From assembly GCA_029245245.1 (NCBI GenBank), contig JAQWPT010000001.1, positions 17,948-81,947 of the forward strand: DNA of 64,000 nucleotides, written 5' to 3'. This document shows positions 1-8,607 of this stretch, in pieces. Each line of letters opens with the position of its first letter. Position 1 is the first letter of the stretch. The notes under the pieces were generated by a model. That model had not been told where the DNA came from. It worked only from the letters and a program-made list of their open reading frames with translations, and searched no databases. The position numbers and the translations under genes are program-made. The DNA comes from Phycisphaerales bacterium (lineage in GTDB: Bacteria > Planctomycetota > Phycisphaerae > Phycisphaerales > SM1A02).

Positions 1-57
1 AGCGCCTGACTGGTAGAGTATGGGGGAAGCGAAGCCCAACGGACTGGGGAGATGACC

Positions 58-801
58 ATGTCCATGAATCTCGGCGCCCTCTGCACCGATTTCTACGTCA
101 ACCAGAAGATCGCAGTCACCATGGACCTGCCCACGGCCCGTGAGACAGTGCTGGATATGTGCGATCGCGTACGCAAACAGCATCCTGCGATGGAGCGATT
201 CCGCCGCTACAACGGCGAACTCGCCCTGGAATCAAAGGAAGTGGACGGCCAGTACAACTGGATGGCACTTCGCCAGACAACCATTCGCAGTGGCTGGGTC
301 AATCCAGACTCCCTTGAGCAGGCCTATGAACTGCACAAGTTGATTCTCGAGATCGCGCCCTTCTTCCTGTCGATCAATGCGATCGACGTGGAATCGATCG
401 AACTCGTGTTCGGATTCGACCTGCACGCCCGAAGCAACCGAAACGAAATCGTCTTCGATGCCCTGCTGGGGGATTCCCCCTTGTCCGCCCTCGTCGAGAC
501 CGACCGGGAGACGCTCCTGGATGTCCAGCCCTTCCTGGGCATCGCCCTGGACAACGACCCGGATCTGCAGGCGAGCCTCGAGATCAAGACCCGTACCACG
601 CCGCAACTGCTCACCGAGCAGCGTTTCGACGAGGAACCCTTGAGCGTGTACCTGTCGGTTCGGCGACAAGGGCCGTTTGATTCGATCGAGGAGTTCCCGA
701 GTGTCTTCGGGACCCTTGCGGGGCACATCGAACGACTCGCCGAGCAGCGGGTCATCCCCGGGGTGGTGGTGCCGCTGCACGACCGGTTGATCACCGGTTG
801 A
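58..801 (+). CDS. Conserved-looking protein of unknown function
   Basis: A soluble protein of about 247 residues with no signal peptide or membrane segment. I do not recognise the family. It looks like a mixed alpha/beta acidic protein: an N-terminal helical part (about residues 20-110) is followed by a beta-rich part with the charged stretch RRQGPFDSIEEFP near the C-terminus. The start at 58 is chosen because GGGGAG at 46-51 lies six bases before it; an in-frame ATG at 52 abuts that site. It is followed by a convergent oxidoreductase-like gene, so it is probably the end of a transcript that begins outside the window. That it is a real gene is fairly sure from the ribosome-binding site and codon use; its function is unknown. 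Confidence 0.7.
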   Translation: MSMNLGALCTDFYVNQKIAVTMDLPTARETVLDMCDRVRKQHPAMERFRRYNGELALESKEVDGQYNWMALRQTTIRSGWVNPDSLEQAYELHKLILEIAPFFLSINAIDVESIELVFGFDLHARSNRNEIVFDALLGDSPLSALVETDRETLLDVQPFLGIALDNDPDLQASLEIKTRTTPQLLTEQRFDEEPLSVYLSVRRQGPFDSIEEFPSVFGTLAGHIERLAEQRVIPGVVVPLHDRLITG

Positions 802-815
802 TCACGGGTTGATGT

Positions 816-1778
816 TCAGCCCAGGATCGAGCCGACGATCTGGGCCGGCACTTCGGCCTGTCCGGTCAGACAACTGACCCGCGCTGATTCACACAATGCC
901 AGCACGCGACCGATCGTCTCGGGTGCCTCGGCCTCCTCCACGCCTTCCAGTACGCGTCGCAGGTGGTGAGCGGCCAACTGTCCGGCTCCGTGCACGATCA
1001 GGGATTCGCTGGTGGCGTCCGGATCGCTGCGTTGACCATCGGGCATGGTCCATTCCACCCGGTGATCGTCGATGATCAGGCGACCGCCGCTGCCCAGTAC
1101 GAGGACGCGACGGTCCCAATTTCCGCCACCGTCACTGCAGACGATCGACGCGGTGGCCTGGCCGGGGAATCGCAGCGCAACCGAGAAGTGACCGGTGATG
1201 CCCGCGACCACGTCCGGCTGCAGGGAGTGTGCTCCCGCGTGCGCGGCGAAGACCTCGTCGGGGATCCCAAGCAGTGCCTGCACCATGTCCATGGCGTCGT
1301 AGAGCAGTGACCAGGGAGCAGTCTGCTGCTGGCCGGCGGTCATCGATACGTGCACGCACTCGATGTGACCGAAATCCTCGAGCAACTGCATGGCCGAGAT
1401 GCATCCCAGGCTCTGCCGCATGCGGGGGACGAATCGCGCGGGCATGCCGTGATCGGCTTCACTGAGCAGGTCCAGGACCGGGTCGGTGGGCAGGGTGGAG
1501 GTTGCAACCGGTCGGCTGCAGGATCGAATGGTCTCACGCAGTGAGTGGTCGATCACATCGCGGGCGGTGATCCAGGCGATGTCGAAATCACCCTCGGCCA
1601 GCGCGGCACGCAGGTCTGCAGCCTGCTTGACCGAGAATCGATCGGAGAGGTCACGGCCGGCGTGGTCATCAGGACTGCCCACGGCATGCATGGTTATCAG
1701 ACCGGTATCCAGGCTGCGTTCAATCAGCGATTCCTGGTGGCGATCTGCCCAGATGAGGACTCGGGCGGGTTCGGACAT
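816..1778 (-). CDS. Gfo/Idh/MocA-like oxidoreductase family protein
   Basis: A protein of about 320 residues resembling NAD(P)-dependent sugar or cyclitol dehydrogenases of the Gfo/Idh/MocA family. The N-terminal half follows the layout of a Rossmann domain, with a short strand (ARVLIWAD) and alternating helices and strands. The C-terminal half has the family's sheet domain, with a YDAMDMVQALLG-type helix, GHFSVALRFPG, and VLGSGGRLIIDD near the end. No clear GxGxxG motif is visible after the first strand, so cofactor binding may be lost or altered and the substrate is unknown. The frame stays open upstream to 1928, but that stretch is the rnpB gene and its promoter, so the ATG at 1778 (MSEPARV) is taken as the start. 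The call rests on overall pattern, not on a diagnostic motif. Confidence 0.6.
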   Translation of the reverse strand: MSEPARVLIWADRHQESLIERSLDTGLITMHAVGSPDDHAGRDLSDRFSVKQAADLRAALAEGDFDIAWITARDVIDHSLRETIRSCSRPVATSTLPTDPVLDLLSEADHGMPARFVPRMRQSLGCISAMQLLEDFGHIECVHVSMTAGQQQTAPWSLLYDAMDMVQALLGIPDEVFAAHAGAHSLQPDVVAGITGHFSVALRFPGQATASIVCSDGGGNWDRRVLVLGSGGRLIIDDHRVEWTMPDGQRSDPDATSESLIVHGAGQLAAHHLRRVLEGVEEAEAPETIGRVLALCESARVSCLTGQAEVPAQIVGSILG

Positions 1779-1806
1779 GCTGCGAGTGTACCAACGGGAT
1801 TCCGTC

Positions 1807-1835
1807 GTGACGTGGGGTGGGCTGCGTGGTAGAAT
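1807..1835 (+). promoter_or_regulatory. Promoter of rnpB
   Basis: GTGACG (1807-1812, four matches to TTGACA) and TAGAAT (1830-1835, five matches to TATAAT) are separated by exactly 17 bases. A transcript starting about seven bases downstream would begin at 1841-1842, which is where the P1 stem of RNase P RNA begins. It overlaps the 5' flank of the divergent oxidoreductase gene. Confidence 0.6.
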
Positions 1836-1839
1836 TCGC

Positions 1840-2218
<379 letters not shown>

Positions 2219-2230
2219 GATCACCCAAGC

Positions 2231-2268
2231 GCCGGCCGGTCCGAGAGGATCGGCCGGCGGCCTTTTTC
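2231..2268 (+). terminator. Intrinsic terminator of rnpB
   Basis: A 13-bp GC-rich stem (2231-2243 with 2248-2260, one G-U pair) closes a GAGA loop and is followed by GCCTTTTT. It lies just after the mature 3' end of RNase P RNA and just before the convergent peptidase gene. Confidence 0.85.
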
Positions 2269-2276
2269 CCCGGACT

Positions 2277-4256
2277 TCAGGAGCCGCCGCTGGATTTCAG
2301 GGTTACGGGAATGTCCATCTCGTCCTGGCCGCGCTTGATCAGCAGCACCGGGGTGTCGCCGGGCTTGTGGGACATGATCTTCTGCATGAGGGCGGAGCCA
2401 CCGGAAATCTCTTCACCATCCCATTTCAGGATGATGTCACCCTTCTTGAGTCCGGCCTCGGACGCGGAGGTGCCGCTGCTGATGCCGTCGATCAGGACTC
2501 CGGTGGGGAGGTCGCTGGAGTAACTGGGCATGATGCCCAATCGGACCTTGGCACCCGTGCGTCGGGCCCGGCCACCCTCGGTTGATTCACGGAACGTCAG
2601 GGGCTTGGGAGTCACCACCAGTTCCTCGGCGATGTCACCGGCAAGGTCGATGATGCGTGCCGTGCCTTCCGGATTGACCAGCCATGCGTGGTCACGGGGC
2701 GTGTGGTAGTCGTCGTGGTCACCGCTGTAGAAGAACAGCACGGGTACGTCACTGGAGTAGAAGCTGCTGTGGTCCGAAGGTCCGGTTCCACCCGGGGACG
2801 CGCGAACCACGAGTCCGGTCGGTCCGGTGAGTCGGGGAAGCAGTTCGTCGAACTCCTCGGCAGTGCCGGTGCCCGAAACGGAAACGGTGTTTTCACGCAA
2901 TCGGCCCATCATGTCCATGTTGATCATGCAGCTGATCGAATCAGGATCAATCGGGCCGTTGTCCAGGAACCACTTCGAACCATGCAGCCCGGCTTCCTCG
3001 GCATCGAAACCGATGAAGAGAATGGAGCGTTGATCACCGTCGTGCTTGAAGGCAGAGAGCCGATCGGCGAGTACGAGCACCGCTCCGACACCCGAGGCGT
3101 TGTCATCGGCGCCGTAGTGGATCTCGTCGGAGTTCGATCGCGATCCGACGTAGCCGTGTCCGAGGTGATCGTAGTGGCCACCGATCACGATCCATTCATC
3201 GGCGAGTTCACCTCGTCCCGGGAGCACGGCGGCCACGTTCTGGGCCGGCAACTCGGGACGGGAGATTTCGATATCCAGTTCGACCTTGGCGGTTTCACGT
3301 CCATCGATGGTGGTGATACGCCCGACATTGGCGAGGCCGGTCAGTCGTTCCAGGCCGCGTCCCCGCTTGTCCGAGTCCTTCAGCAGGGCATCCGCGGTGT
3401 CCTGATCCATGTGCACGGCCGGGATATCGAGTTGGGGTCGAAATCGCCGCGTGTACCGGAAGGATTCGAGCCCACGACGGCCGTGGGTCGCCCCGGGGGG
3501 ATTCACCAGGATCACGCCGGCGGCTCCGCGATCGATCAGGGACTGGAGTTTGCGATCCACGCCGGAATATTCACTGAAGCTGTCGCCGTTGCCCCACTGG
3601 CTTTGGCCATCCTCGTCCAAAGGTTCGTATCGCAGGAGCATGGCCACGCGGCCAGTGAGGTCTGTGGTGTCCTTGAAACTGGAATACCCATCCGGTCCCT
3701 CTTCGATCCCGTAGCCGACGAACGTGATCGGGGCCGAAATGGTGCCGCTGCTGGAGTTGCCCAGGGGGGTGTAGTGCTCGGGGTCGATGTCGCGGGTGCC
3801 GAACTTCATGTCGGCGGAGATCAGCCGGCGCGTGGAGCGGCCGGGGTTGAATTCGAAGGGCTGGTACCAACTGCGACCCTCGAAATCGTGGTCCTCGCGG
3901 AGCCCCGGTCCCTGGCCCTCTTCCACCACGAACACGGGTTCGAGTCCTGCCTGGTCGAAGTACCAACTCATGTACTCGGCTGCGAGGCGACCGCCGCGCG
4001 AGCCCGGTTGCCGGCCTTCGAACCATGGGTTTGCCAGGGTCTGGACATGCTGGTACCACCGCACGGCAGTGGGATCGATGGAATCCATGTAGGCAGGAAG
4101 ATCAATGAGTTCGCCGGAGCCGCCTTCCGGGGAGAAGGATCGAATGCCCTCAGCTTGCTCGATGCGGCCTTCGGAGTCCTGAGCCACGGCGGGCAGGCAG
4201 AGCAGCATGACGGCAAAGGCGGTCCAGGTGCTTCTGCAGGGGAGATGTGTGAACAT
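2277..4256 (-). CDS. Exported M28-family zinc peptidase with PA and PDZ domains
   Basis: A predicted secreted aminopeptidase-type metalloprotease of about 659 residues. The start at 4256 is supported by GGAGG about ten bases upstream and opens with a signal peptide (MFTHLPCRS then a hydrophobic core ending PAVAQ). Residues about 160-340 look like a PA domain. The M28 dinuclear zinc site is complete: GGHYDHLG (about residue 357), GADDNASG (about 380), the EE pair in DAEEAG (about 418), the Asp in NMDMMGR (about 446) and the His in DDYHTPRD (about 515). The C-terminal ~85 residues form a PDZ domain (LGIMPSYSSDLPTGVLIDGI, then AGLKKGDIILKWDG). The frame upstream of 4256 is spurious extension. 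The family is clear; the substrate is not, though peptide degradation in the periplasm or outside the cell is likely. Confidence 0.93.
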   Translation of the reverse strand: MFTHLPCRSTWTAFAVMLLCLPAVAQDSEGRIEQAEGIRSFSPEGGSGELIDLPAYMDSIDPTAVRWYQHVQTLANPWFEGRQPGSRGGRLAAEYMSWYFDQAGLEPVFVVEEGQGPGLREDHDFEGRSWYQPFEFNPGRSTRRLISADMKFGTRDIDPEHYTPLGNSSSGTISAPITFVGYGIEEGPDGYSSFKDTTDLTGRVAMLLRYEPLDEDGQSQWGNGDSFSEYSGVDRKLQSLIDRGAAGVILVNPPGATHGRRGLESFRYTRRFRPQLDIPAVHMDQDTADALLKDSDKRGRGLERLTGLANVGRITTIDGRETAKVELDIEISRPELPAQNVAAVLPGRGELADEWIVIGGHYDHLGHGYVGSRSNSDEIHYGADDNASGVGAVLVLADRLSAFKHDGDQRSILFIGFDAEEAGLHGSKWFLDNGPIDPDSISCMINMDMMGRLRENTVSVSGTGTAEEFDELLPRLTGPTGLVVRASPGGTGPSDHSSFYSSDVPVLFFYSGDHDDYHTPRDHAWLVNPEGTARIIDLAGDIAEELVVTPKPLTFRESTEGGRARRTGAKVRLGIMPSYSSDLPTGVLIDGISSGTSASEAGLKKGDIILKWDGEEISGGSALMQKIMSHKPGDTPVLLIKRGQDEMDIPVTLKSSGGS

Positions 4257-4350
4257 GGTTGATCTTCCTCCAGTTGCGGGCTCAAGGTGAACAGGGCCTG
4301 CTACGCTCTTGCATCCAGTCCCGGCATGGTAGCCAGCCCAGGAGTCTCTT

Positions 4351-5946
4351 GTGAATAGTGCGGAGAAAGTGAATGGTGGCCGACGCAGGAGCCTCGCTGT
4401 GCCCGGTTCCCTGCTGATCGGTCTCCTGGTTTCGGTGGGGATGCTCGTTCGATTCTGGGCCTGGGCTGAGATCTCCATTCGGATCTGGTTGTTCCACTTC
4501 ATCATCCTCGCAAGTGGGGACCTGCTCGGACCGAGCCTGCATTTCACGAACCTCTACTACCGGTTCCCGTTGACCGTGATTCTCGAAGCTCCCGAACTGG
4601 AGGAAAGTGGAAAGACGTTTCTCTCGGCGCAGCGGATGCGTTTGACTCTCGAAAGGATCCCGGTGGCCGGTCGTGCCGTTGAGATCTCGGAGGTCCGCTT
4701 CTACCGCCCCGTACTTCGATTCCGCTGGCGGGACGATGGCGGATTGGTGGGGTTGAACACCGATTTCATCAAGTCGCTCGAAGGTGCGGAATACTCGGAT
4801 ACGATTTCCACGAATCCAAGCGACTTCCTGGACATCCGCGTCATCCAGATCGTCAAGGGTTCGCTGCAGTTTGAATCGCCCGGAGAAGAGACGATCCATC
4901 TCGATGACATCTCCCTGCAGTTTGATGCCACGCCCCGTGCGGGGTACCCGGGGCTCTACCGGCTCGACGCCAGTGTCGAGCGTGCCCCCGTACTCAGCCT
5001 TGACCTGGAAGGCTCCCTGAACATCGACACCGGCAACTGCATGATCGAGAACTTCAAGGGAATGATGAAGGTCGATCCCACCAGGGTTGAATCACTTCCC
5101 AAGGACATCCAGGGGATCGTCGATCACTATCGACTCATCGGCAGCCTGGGATTGCGGGCCAGCGGGATGGTGCCACTGGTGGATCTGGCCAGATCGGACC
5201 TCGACATCGAGTTGCAGTTGGAGAACAGCAGTTCGGTCGTCTACGGATACCTGATCCCGATCCCAAAACTCGTTGCTGACCTGCATCTGAAGGATCGGAG
5301 CACCGTGCTCAACCACATGATCCTCCACATGCCACGTGGTGGACATGTCTCGATGACCGGGAATCTCGACTTCGATCCTCCACGGAAGTTCGATGTGCAG
5401 TTCGACATCATTGATCTTCAGGTCGAGGGACTGCTCTCGCAGATGGGCGAAGGCCATCCCCGTTACAGCGGGTTGATCGGGGCCACCGGTGAAGTGTCAT
5501 CGCAGGTGGAGGATGTGATGGATCACCTTGCCGGCCATGGCGTCATCAACTTGTCCCGTGGGGACATCCTCAACGTGCCGATCGTCAGCGGACTGCAGGA
5601 CGCGGTGCTTGGGAAGGAAGATTGGCCTCTGGGCAATGACGAGGGGTCGATGGTGTTCACCATGGAGCACAATCGGGTCCTGTTCGACGATCTCGAACTG
5701 GAGGGGGATCACCTTGCGGTTCGAGGCGAGGGTGAACTCTACTTCGATTCCAAGGTGAACTTTCGATTCAATGCAGGGCCACTGGAGAAACTCCAGATGA
5801 ACCTTGGTGGCGTAGGAGACGTGTTGGGGTTCCTGACCGACCGGATCGTCACCTACCAGGTTCATGGCACCTGGGATGACCCCCGGTTCTCCGGACGGAT
5901 CCTGGGTCTGGGCACGGAGCACCGGACGCCGCAGGCGTCACCCTGA
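4351..5946 (+). CDS. AsmA/YhdP-like membrane-anchored protein
   Basis: A 531-residue protein anchored by an N-terminal transmembrane segment (about residues 15-45), followed by a long beta-rich periplasmic region. The C-terminal half has the repeating groove-like pattern of the AsmA-like family, with GVINLSRGDILNVPIVSGLQ, LELEGDHLAVRGEGELYF and a final YQVHGTWDDPRFSG. Family members are thought to help move phospholipid between the two membranes of Gram-negative cells; I infer only an envelope role. The start is a GTG at 4351 with CAGGAG six bases before it. The gene diverges from the M28 peptidase and its end overlaps pgpA tail to tail by nine bases. Two phosphatidylglycerol synthesis genes follow, which fits an envelope-lipid neighbourhood. 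Confidence 0.75.
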   Translation: MNSAEKVNGGRRRSLAVPGSLLIGLLVSVGMLVRFWAWAEISIRIWLFHFIILASGDLLGPSLHFTNLYYRFPLTVILEAPELEESGKTFLSAQRMRLTLERIPVAGRAVEISEVRFYRPVLRFRWRDDGGLVGLNTDFIKSLEGAEYSDTISTNPSDFLDIRVIQIVKGSLQFESPGEETIHLDDISLQFDATPRAGYPGLYRLDASVERAPVLSLDLEGSLNIDTGNCMIENFKGMMKVDPTRVESLPKDIQGIVDHYRLIGSLGLRASGMVPLVDLARSDLDIELQLENSSSVVYGYLIPIPKLVADLHLKDRSTVLNHMILHMPRGGHVSMTGNLDFDPPRKFDVQFDIIDLQVEGLLSQMGEGHPRYSGLIGATGEVSSQVEDVMDHLAGHGVINLSRGDILNVPIVSGLQDAVLGKEDWPLGNDEGSMVFTMEHNRVLFDDLELEGDHLAVRGEGELYFDSKVNFRFNAGPLEKLQMNLGGVGDVLGFLTDRIVTYQVHGTWDDPRFSGRILGLGTEHRTPQASP

Positions 5947-6444
5947 ACCAATCGTTGATCCCACGCCCCAGACCATGAGCCAGAGCAGGGCTCCCGCCAT
6001 GAGTGCTGCCAGCAGATCGTCCATGAGCACTCCCCAGCCGTTCTTCAACTGCTCGAGGATGTGGATCGGTGGCGGCTTGAGGATGTCGAAGAGCCGGAAG
6101 AGGATGAAGCCCAGGATGGCGATGGCAATGAACACCACTGGTCGATCATCCAGAATTCGGTCGCCCCAGGGCAGGCACAGGAACACGAGGCTCTGCCCGG
6201 CGACTTCATCACTGACCACCGCTTGCGGATCGGGCCGGCCCCAGTGCTCAGCAGCCCAGCGACCGAAACAGATCGTGACTGCCGAGGCGCCCAACAGCAG
6301 GATCAGCATCGACAGGCTTGTCAGCCAGTTGCTGGTGAAGAGCATCAGGAAGGCAAAGAGGACCGCGACGGGGAGCGAGCCCCACGTGCCGGGAGCACGG
6401 GGGAGTTTGCCAAGGCCGAAGGCTGTCAACAGGGGTTCTCGCAT
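5938..6444 (-). CDS. pgpA: Phosphatidylglycerophosphatase A
   Basis: Removes phosphate from phosphatidylglycerophosphate to give phosphatidylglycerol, at the inner membrane. The 168-residue protein has the family motifs in order: GLGKLPRAPGTWGSLP near the N-terminus, SDEVAGQ in the middle, FRLFDILKPPP, and NGWGVLMDDLLAA near the C-terminus. About four membrane segments are visible and the length is normal. It starts one base after the stop of pgsA, so the two consecutive steps of the pathway are co-transcribed. Its 3' end overlaps the AsmA-like gene on the other strand. Confidence 0.95.
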   Translation of the reverse strand: MREPLLTAFGLGKLPRAPGTWGSLPVAVLFAFLMLFTSNWLTSLSMLILLLGASAVTICFGRWAAEHWGRPDPQAVVSDEVAGQSLVFLCLPWGDRILDDRPVVFIAIAILGFILFRLFDILKPPPIHILEQLKNGWGVLMDDLLAALMAGALLWLMVWGVGSTIGSG

Positions 6445-6445
6445 T

Positions 6446-7117
6446 TCAATCCGCCGAGTTGGGCTTCATCTCCACCATGATTGTTCGAATGCCGAAGAGA
6501 TAGGGGATCCCGGACCAGATCGTCATGGCAATCGTGATCCACATCAGGCTGTTGCAGAGCCAGAAGTTCCAATCGTAGTCCACCGGTGGCCAGTTCACCA
6601 CGAGGAAGAGGACGACGGGGATGGCGATCGATTGCAGGATCATCTTCAACTTGCCCGAACTCTTGGAACCGAAGGCCACGCCCTGGGATTCGGCGACACC
6701 GCGAATGCTGGTCACGAAGAGTTCCCGGGCCAGAATGACCACAACCATCCACGGGTATACGCCTGATGCCATTGTCAGGAGTCGATCTTCGTCAAACCAC
6801 TCCTTGACCATGAACCGCCCCCCGGAGAGGTAGACGAATGCACCCAGCACCAGCACCTTGTCGCAGAAGGGATCCATGATCCGGCCGAACGTCGATACCA
6901 CATCCCATTTTCGGGCCAGTGCGCCATCGAAGGCATCGGTGGCCGCGGCTATGACAAAGAGGGCCACGGCGATGTTCCCCCAGAACACCCCGGTTTCCGG
7001 AAAGCGGTAGAAACTGAGTGCCAGGAAGAACCCACCGGCAAAGACCACCCTGAGAATGGTCAGGATGTTGGGGATCTGGTGGTAGAGCCCGGGGCGGGCT
7101 GGCGGGGTGGTGGGCAT
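6446..7117 (-). CDS. pgsA: CDP-diacylglycerol-glycerol-3-phosphate 3-phosphatidyltransferase
   Basis: Makes phosphatidylglycerophosphate from CDP-diacylglycerol and glycerol-3-phosphate. The CDP-alcohol phosphotransferase signature is complete: D61-x2-D64-G65-x2-A68-R69-x8-G78-x3-D82-x3-D86. The 223-residue protein has about six membrane segments. The N-terminal QIPNILTILRVV is typical of PgsA rather than of PssA or cardiolipin synthases. It is the first gene of the pgsA-pgpA pair and is transcribed divergently from nuoJ. Confidence 0.95.
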   Translation of the reverse strand: MPTTPPARPGLYHQIPNILTILRVVFAGGFFLALSFYRFPETGVFWGNIAVALFVIAAATDAFDGALARKWDVVSTFGRIMDPFCDKVLVLGAFVYLSGGRFMVKEWFDEDRLLTMASGVYPWMVVVILARELFVTSIRGVAESQGVAFGSKSSGKLKMILQSIAIPVVLFLVVNWPPVDYDWNFWLCNSLMWITIAMTIWSGIPYLFGIRTIMVEMKPNSAD

Positions 7118-7228
7118 GTGGGCATCCTACGACATGGTGGGCAGGGGCCCCAGTGGGCGATGGTGGCCGATCCAGGGCCGGGCCCTGGCCCACCTTGGGC
7201 CGACTTCGTGAAATCCTGCACGGTTCGG

Positions 7229-7257
7229 TTGCGTCGGGTGGGTCCGAAAACTATTCT
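7229..7257 (+). promoter_or_regulatory. Candidate promoter of nuoJKLMN
   Basis: TTGCGT (7229-7234) and TATTCT (7252-7257) are separated by 17 bases, in the 204-base gap between divergent pgsA and nuoJ. The -35 match is weak (three or four bases). No other candidate in the gap is clearly better. Confidence 0.35.
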
Positions 7258-7321
7258 TGCCCCTCGGTCACGGACCTCAAGGGCCACATTCCAGCCCGAG
7301 GGGGGTCCTGCCGGTTATTGG

Positions 7322-8278
7322 ATGGACGGACTCTACCCTTATATCGCGTGTCTGGTGGGGGCCTCGGCCCTCTACCTCCTGCTCCGCCCGGGGCCACTTG
7401 TCGTCAAGTTGCTTGGCACCGTGGTCGGTTTCTCTGCGCTGGCCTGGTTGGTGGTGATCTGTTCGCAGGTTGTTCCGGGCGAGATCGATCCTGGCCACGA
7501 AATTCTCTTCCTGATCTTCGGTGCCATCACGCTCAGTTCGGCGGTCCGGATGATCACGCATTCCCGGCCCGTCTACTCGGCGCTCTACTTCGTGATGGTC
7601 GTCTTGTCCTCCGCGGGGCTCTTTCTCCTGCTGGAAGCGGAGTTCATGGCATTCGCCTTGATCATCGTCTACGCCGGGGCGATCCTGATCACCTACATGT
7701 TCGTTCTCATGTTGGCCCAGCAGGCCTCGGAGTCCGATCACGTCGACGAAGTTCCTCTCTACGACCGCCTGGCTCGTGAACCGGCAGCGGCGGTGATCGT
7801 CGGTCTCATCCTCGCAGGGACTCTTGTCTCGGCAACGACGACCGGTCTCACGCACCTTCCCGACCCGGTGGACGAGTCGGTCATGAACCGCGTCCATGGT
7901 GAGTTGCTTGAGCAGCTTCCTCGCCAGTTCAAGAACGCGGTTCTTGCCACGTCACCCGATGCCACGTGGCCACCGACACCGGACTCCAGCGGCAACATGA
8001 TCCGATGGGATGCCGAGGGACCATTCGTGCAGTTCGGCACCGAGGCTGTCCGGATCGATCCGGACCAGATGCCAAGCAATACCCAGCACGTGGGGTGGTC
8101 ACTCGTGGCGTCCTTTCCAGCCAGCCTTGAACTGGCCGGCGTGATTCTGCTCCTGGCGATGTTCGGAGCCGTGGTCCTTGCCCGCAGGCAGGTCGAGCAC
8201 GGTGAGGACGAACTCCGACGGGACATCGGGCTCGACCCCATGCACCCGGATGAGGATGGGGAGGGGACCTCCGCATGA
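7322..8278 (+). CDS. nuoJ: NADH-quinone oxidoreductase subunit J, enlarged
   Basis: Membrane subunit of respiratory complex I. The N-terminal part has the NuoJ layout, with conserved HSRPVYSALYFVMVVLSSAG and FALIIVYAGAILITYMFVLM (the pi-bulge helix). The last membrane helix is LELAGVILLLAMFGAVVLAR. The protein is 318 residues, whereas NuoJ is usually about 160-200. The extra length is a hydrophilic loop of roughly 90 residues before the last helix (about residues 165-255) plus an acidic tail. The start at 7322 (MDGLYPYIA) gives a normal N-terminus; the frame is open upstream to 7079 but that sequence is not membrane-like. It overlaps nuoK by four bases. Confidence 0.93.
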   Translation: MDGLYPYIACLVGASALYLLLRPGPLVVKLLGTVVGFSALAWLVVICSQVVPGEIDPGHEILFLIFGAITLSSAVRMITHSRPVYSALYFVMVVLSSAGLFLLLEAEFMAFALIIVYAGAILITYMFVLMLAQQASESDHVDEVPLYDRLAREPAAAVIVGLILAGTLVSATTTGLTHLPDPVDESVMNRVHGELLEQLPRQFKNAVLATSPDATWPPTPDSSGNMIRWDAEGPFVQFGTEAVRIDPDQMPSNTQHVGWSLVASFPASLELAGVILLLAMFGAVVLARRQVEHGEDELRRDIGLDPMHPDEDGEGTSA

Positions 8279-8607
8279 CCCTCCAACTCGCCACGACCTT
8301 CTCGCAACTGTCGCTCTCGCACTACCTGGTGCTCAGCGGCCTGCTCTTCGTGATCGGACTGGTGGGGTTCCTGACCCGTCGGAATCTCATCGTGATGTTC
8401 CTCTGCACCGAGCTCATGTTCCAGGCGGCTGCGATCGCCTTCGTGGCATCCGGCCGGTACTGGTTCAACTTCACCGGGCAGGTCTTCGTGATCTTCATTC
8501 TCACGGTGGCGGCCGCCGAAGCTGCGCTCGCCCTGGCCCTCGTGGTATTGCTCTATCGACGTCGTTCGACATTGAATGCGGATGACTGGATGGAGCTCTG
8601 CGAATGA
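8275..8607 (+). CDS. nuoK: NADH-quinone oxidoreductase subunit K
   Basis: Small membrane subunit of complex I involved in proton movement. The 110-residue protein has three helices, starting LSHYLVLSGLLFVIGLVGFLTRRN. Both conserved buried glutamates are present, one in FLCTELMFQAA and one in TVAAAEAALALAL. Length is normal. Start and stop overlap nuoJ and nuoL by four bases each, indicating translational coupling. Confidence 0.97.
   Translation: MTLQLATTFSQLSLSHYLVLSGLLFVIGLVGFLTRRNLIVMFLCTELMFQAAAIAFVASGRYWFNFTGQVFVIFILTVAAAEAALALALVVLLYRRRSTLNADDWMELCE

Noticed and set aside
2688..4262. 524-codon open frame on the plus strand
   Set aside because: Antisense to the M28 peptidase, whose zinc ligands and PDZ domain are clear. 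Long antisense frames are common in GC-rich genes. The same reasoning removes 17359-18690 (-), 9639-10769 (-), 54226-55647 (+), 42370-43617 (-) and 55518-56783 (+).
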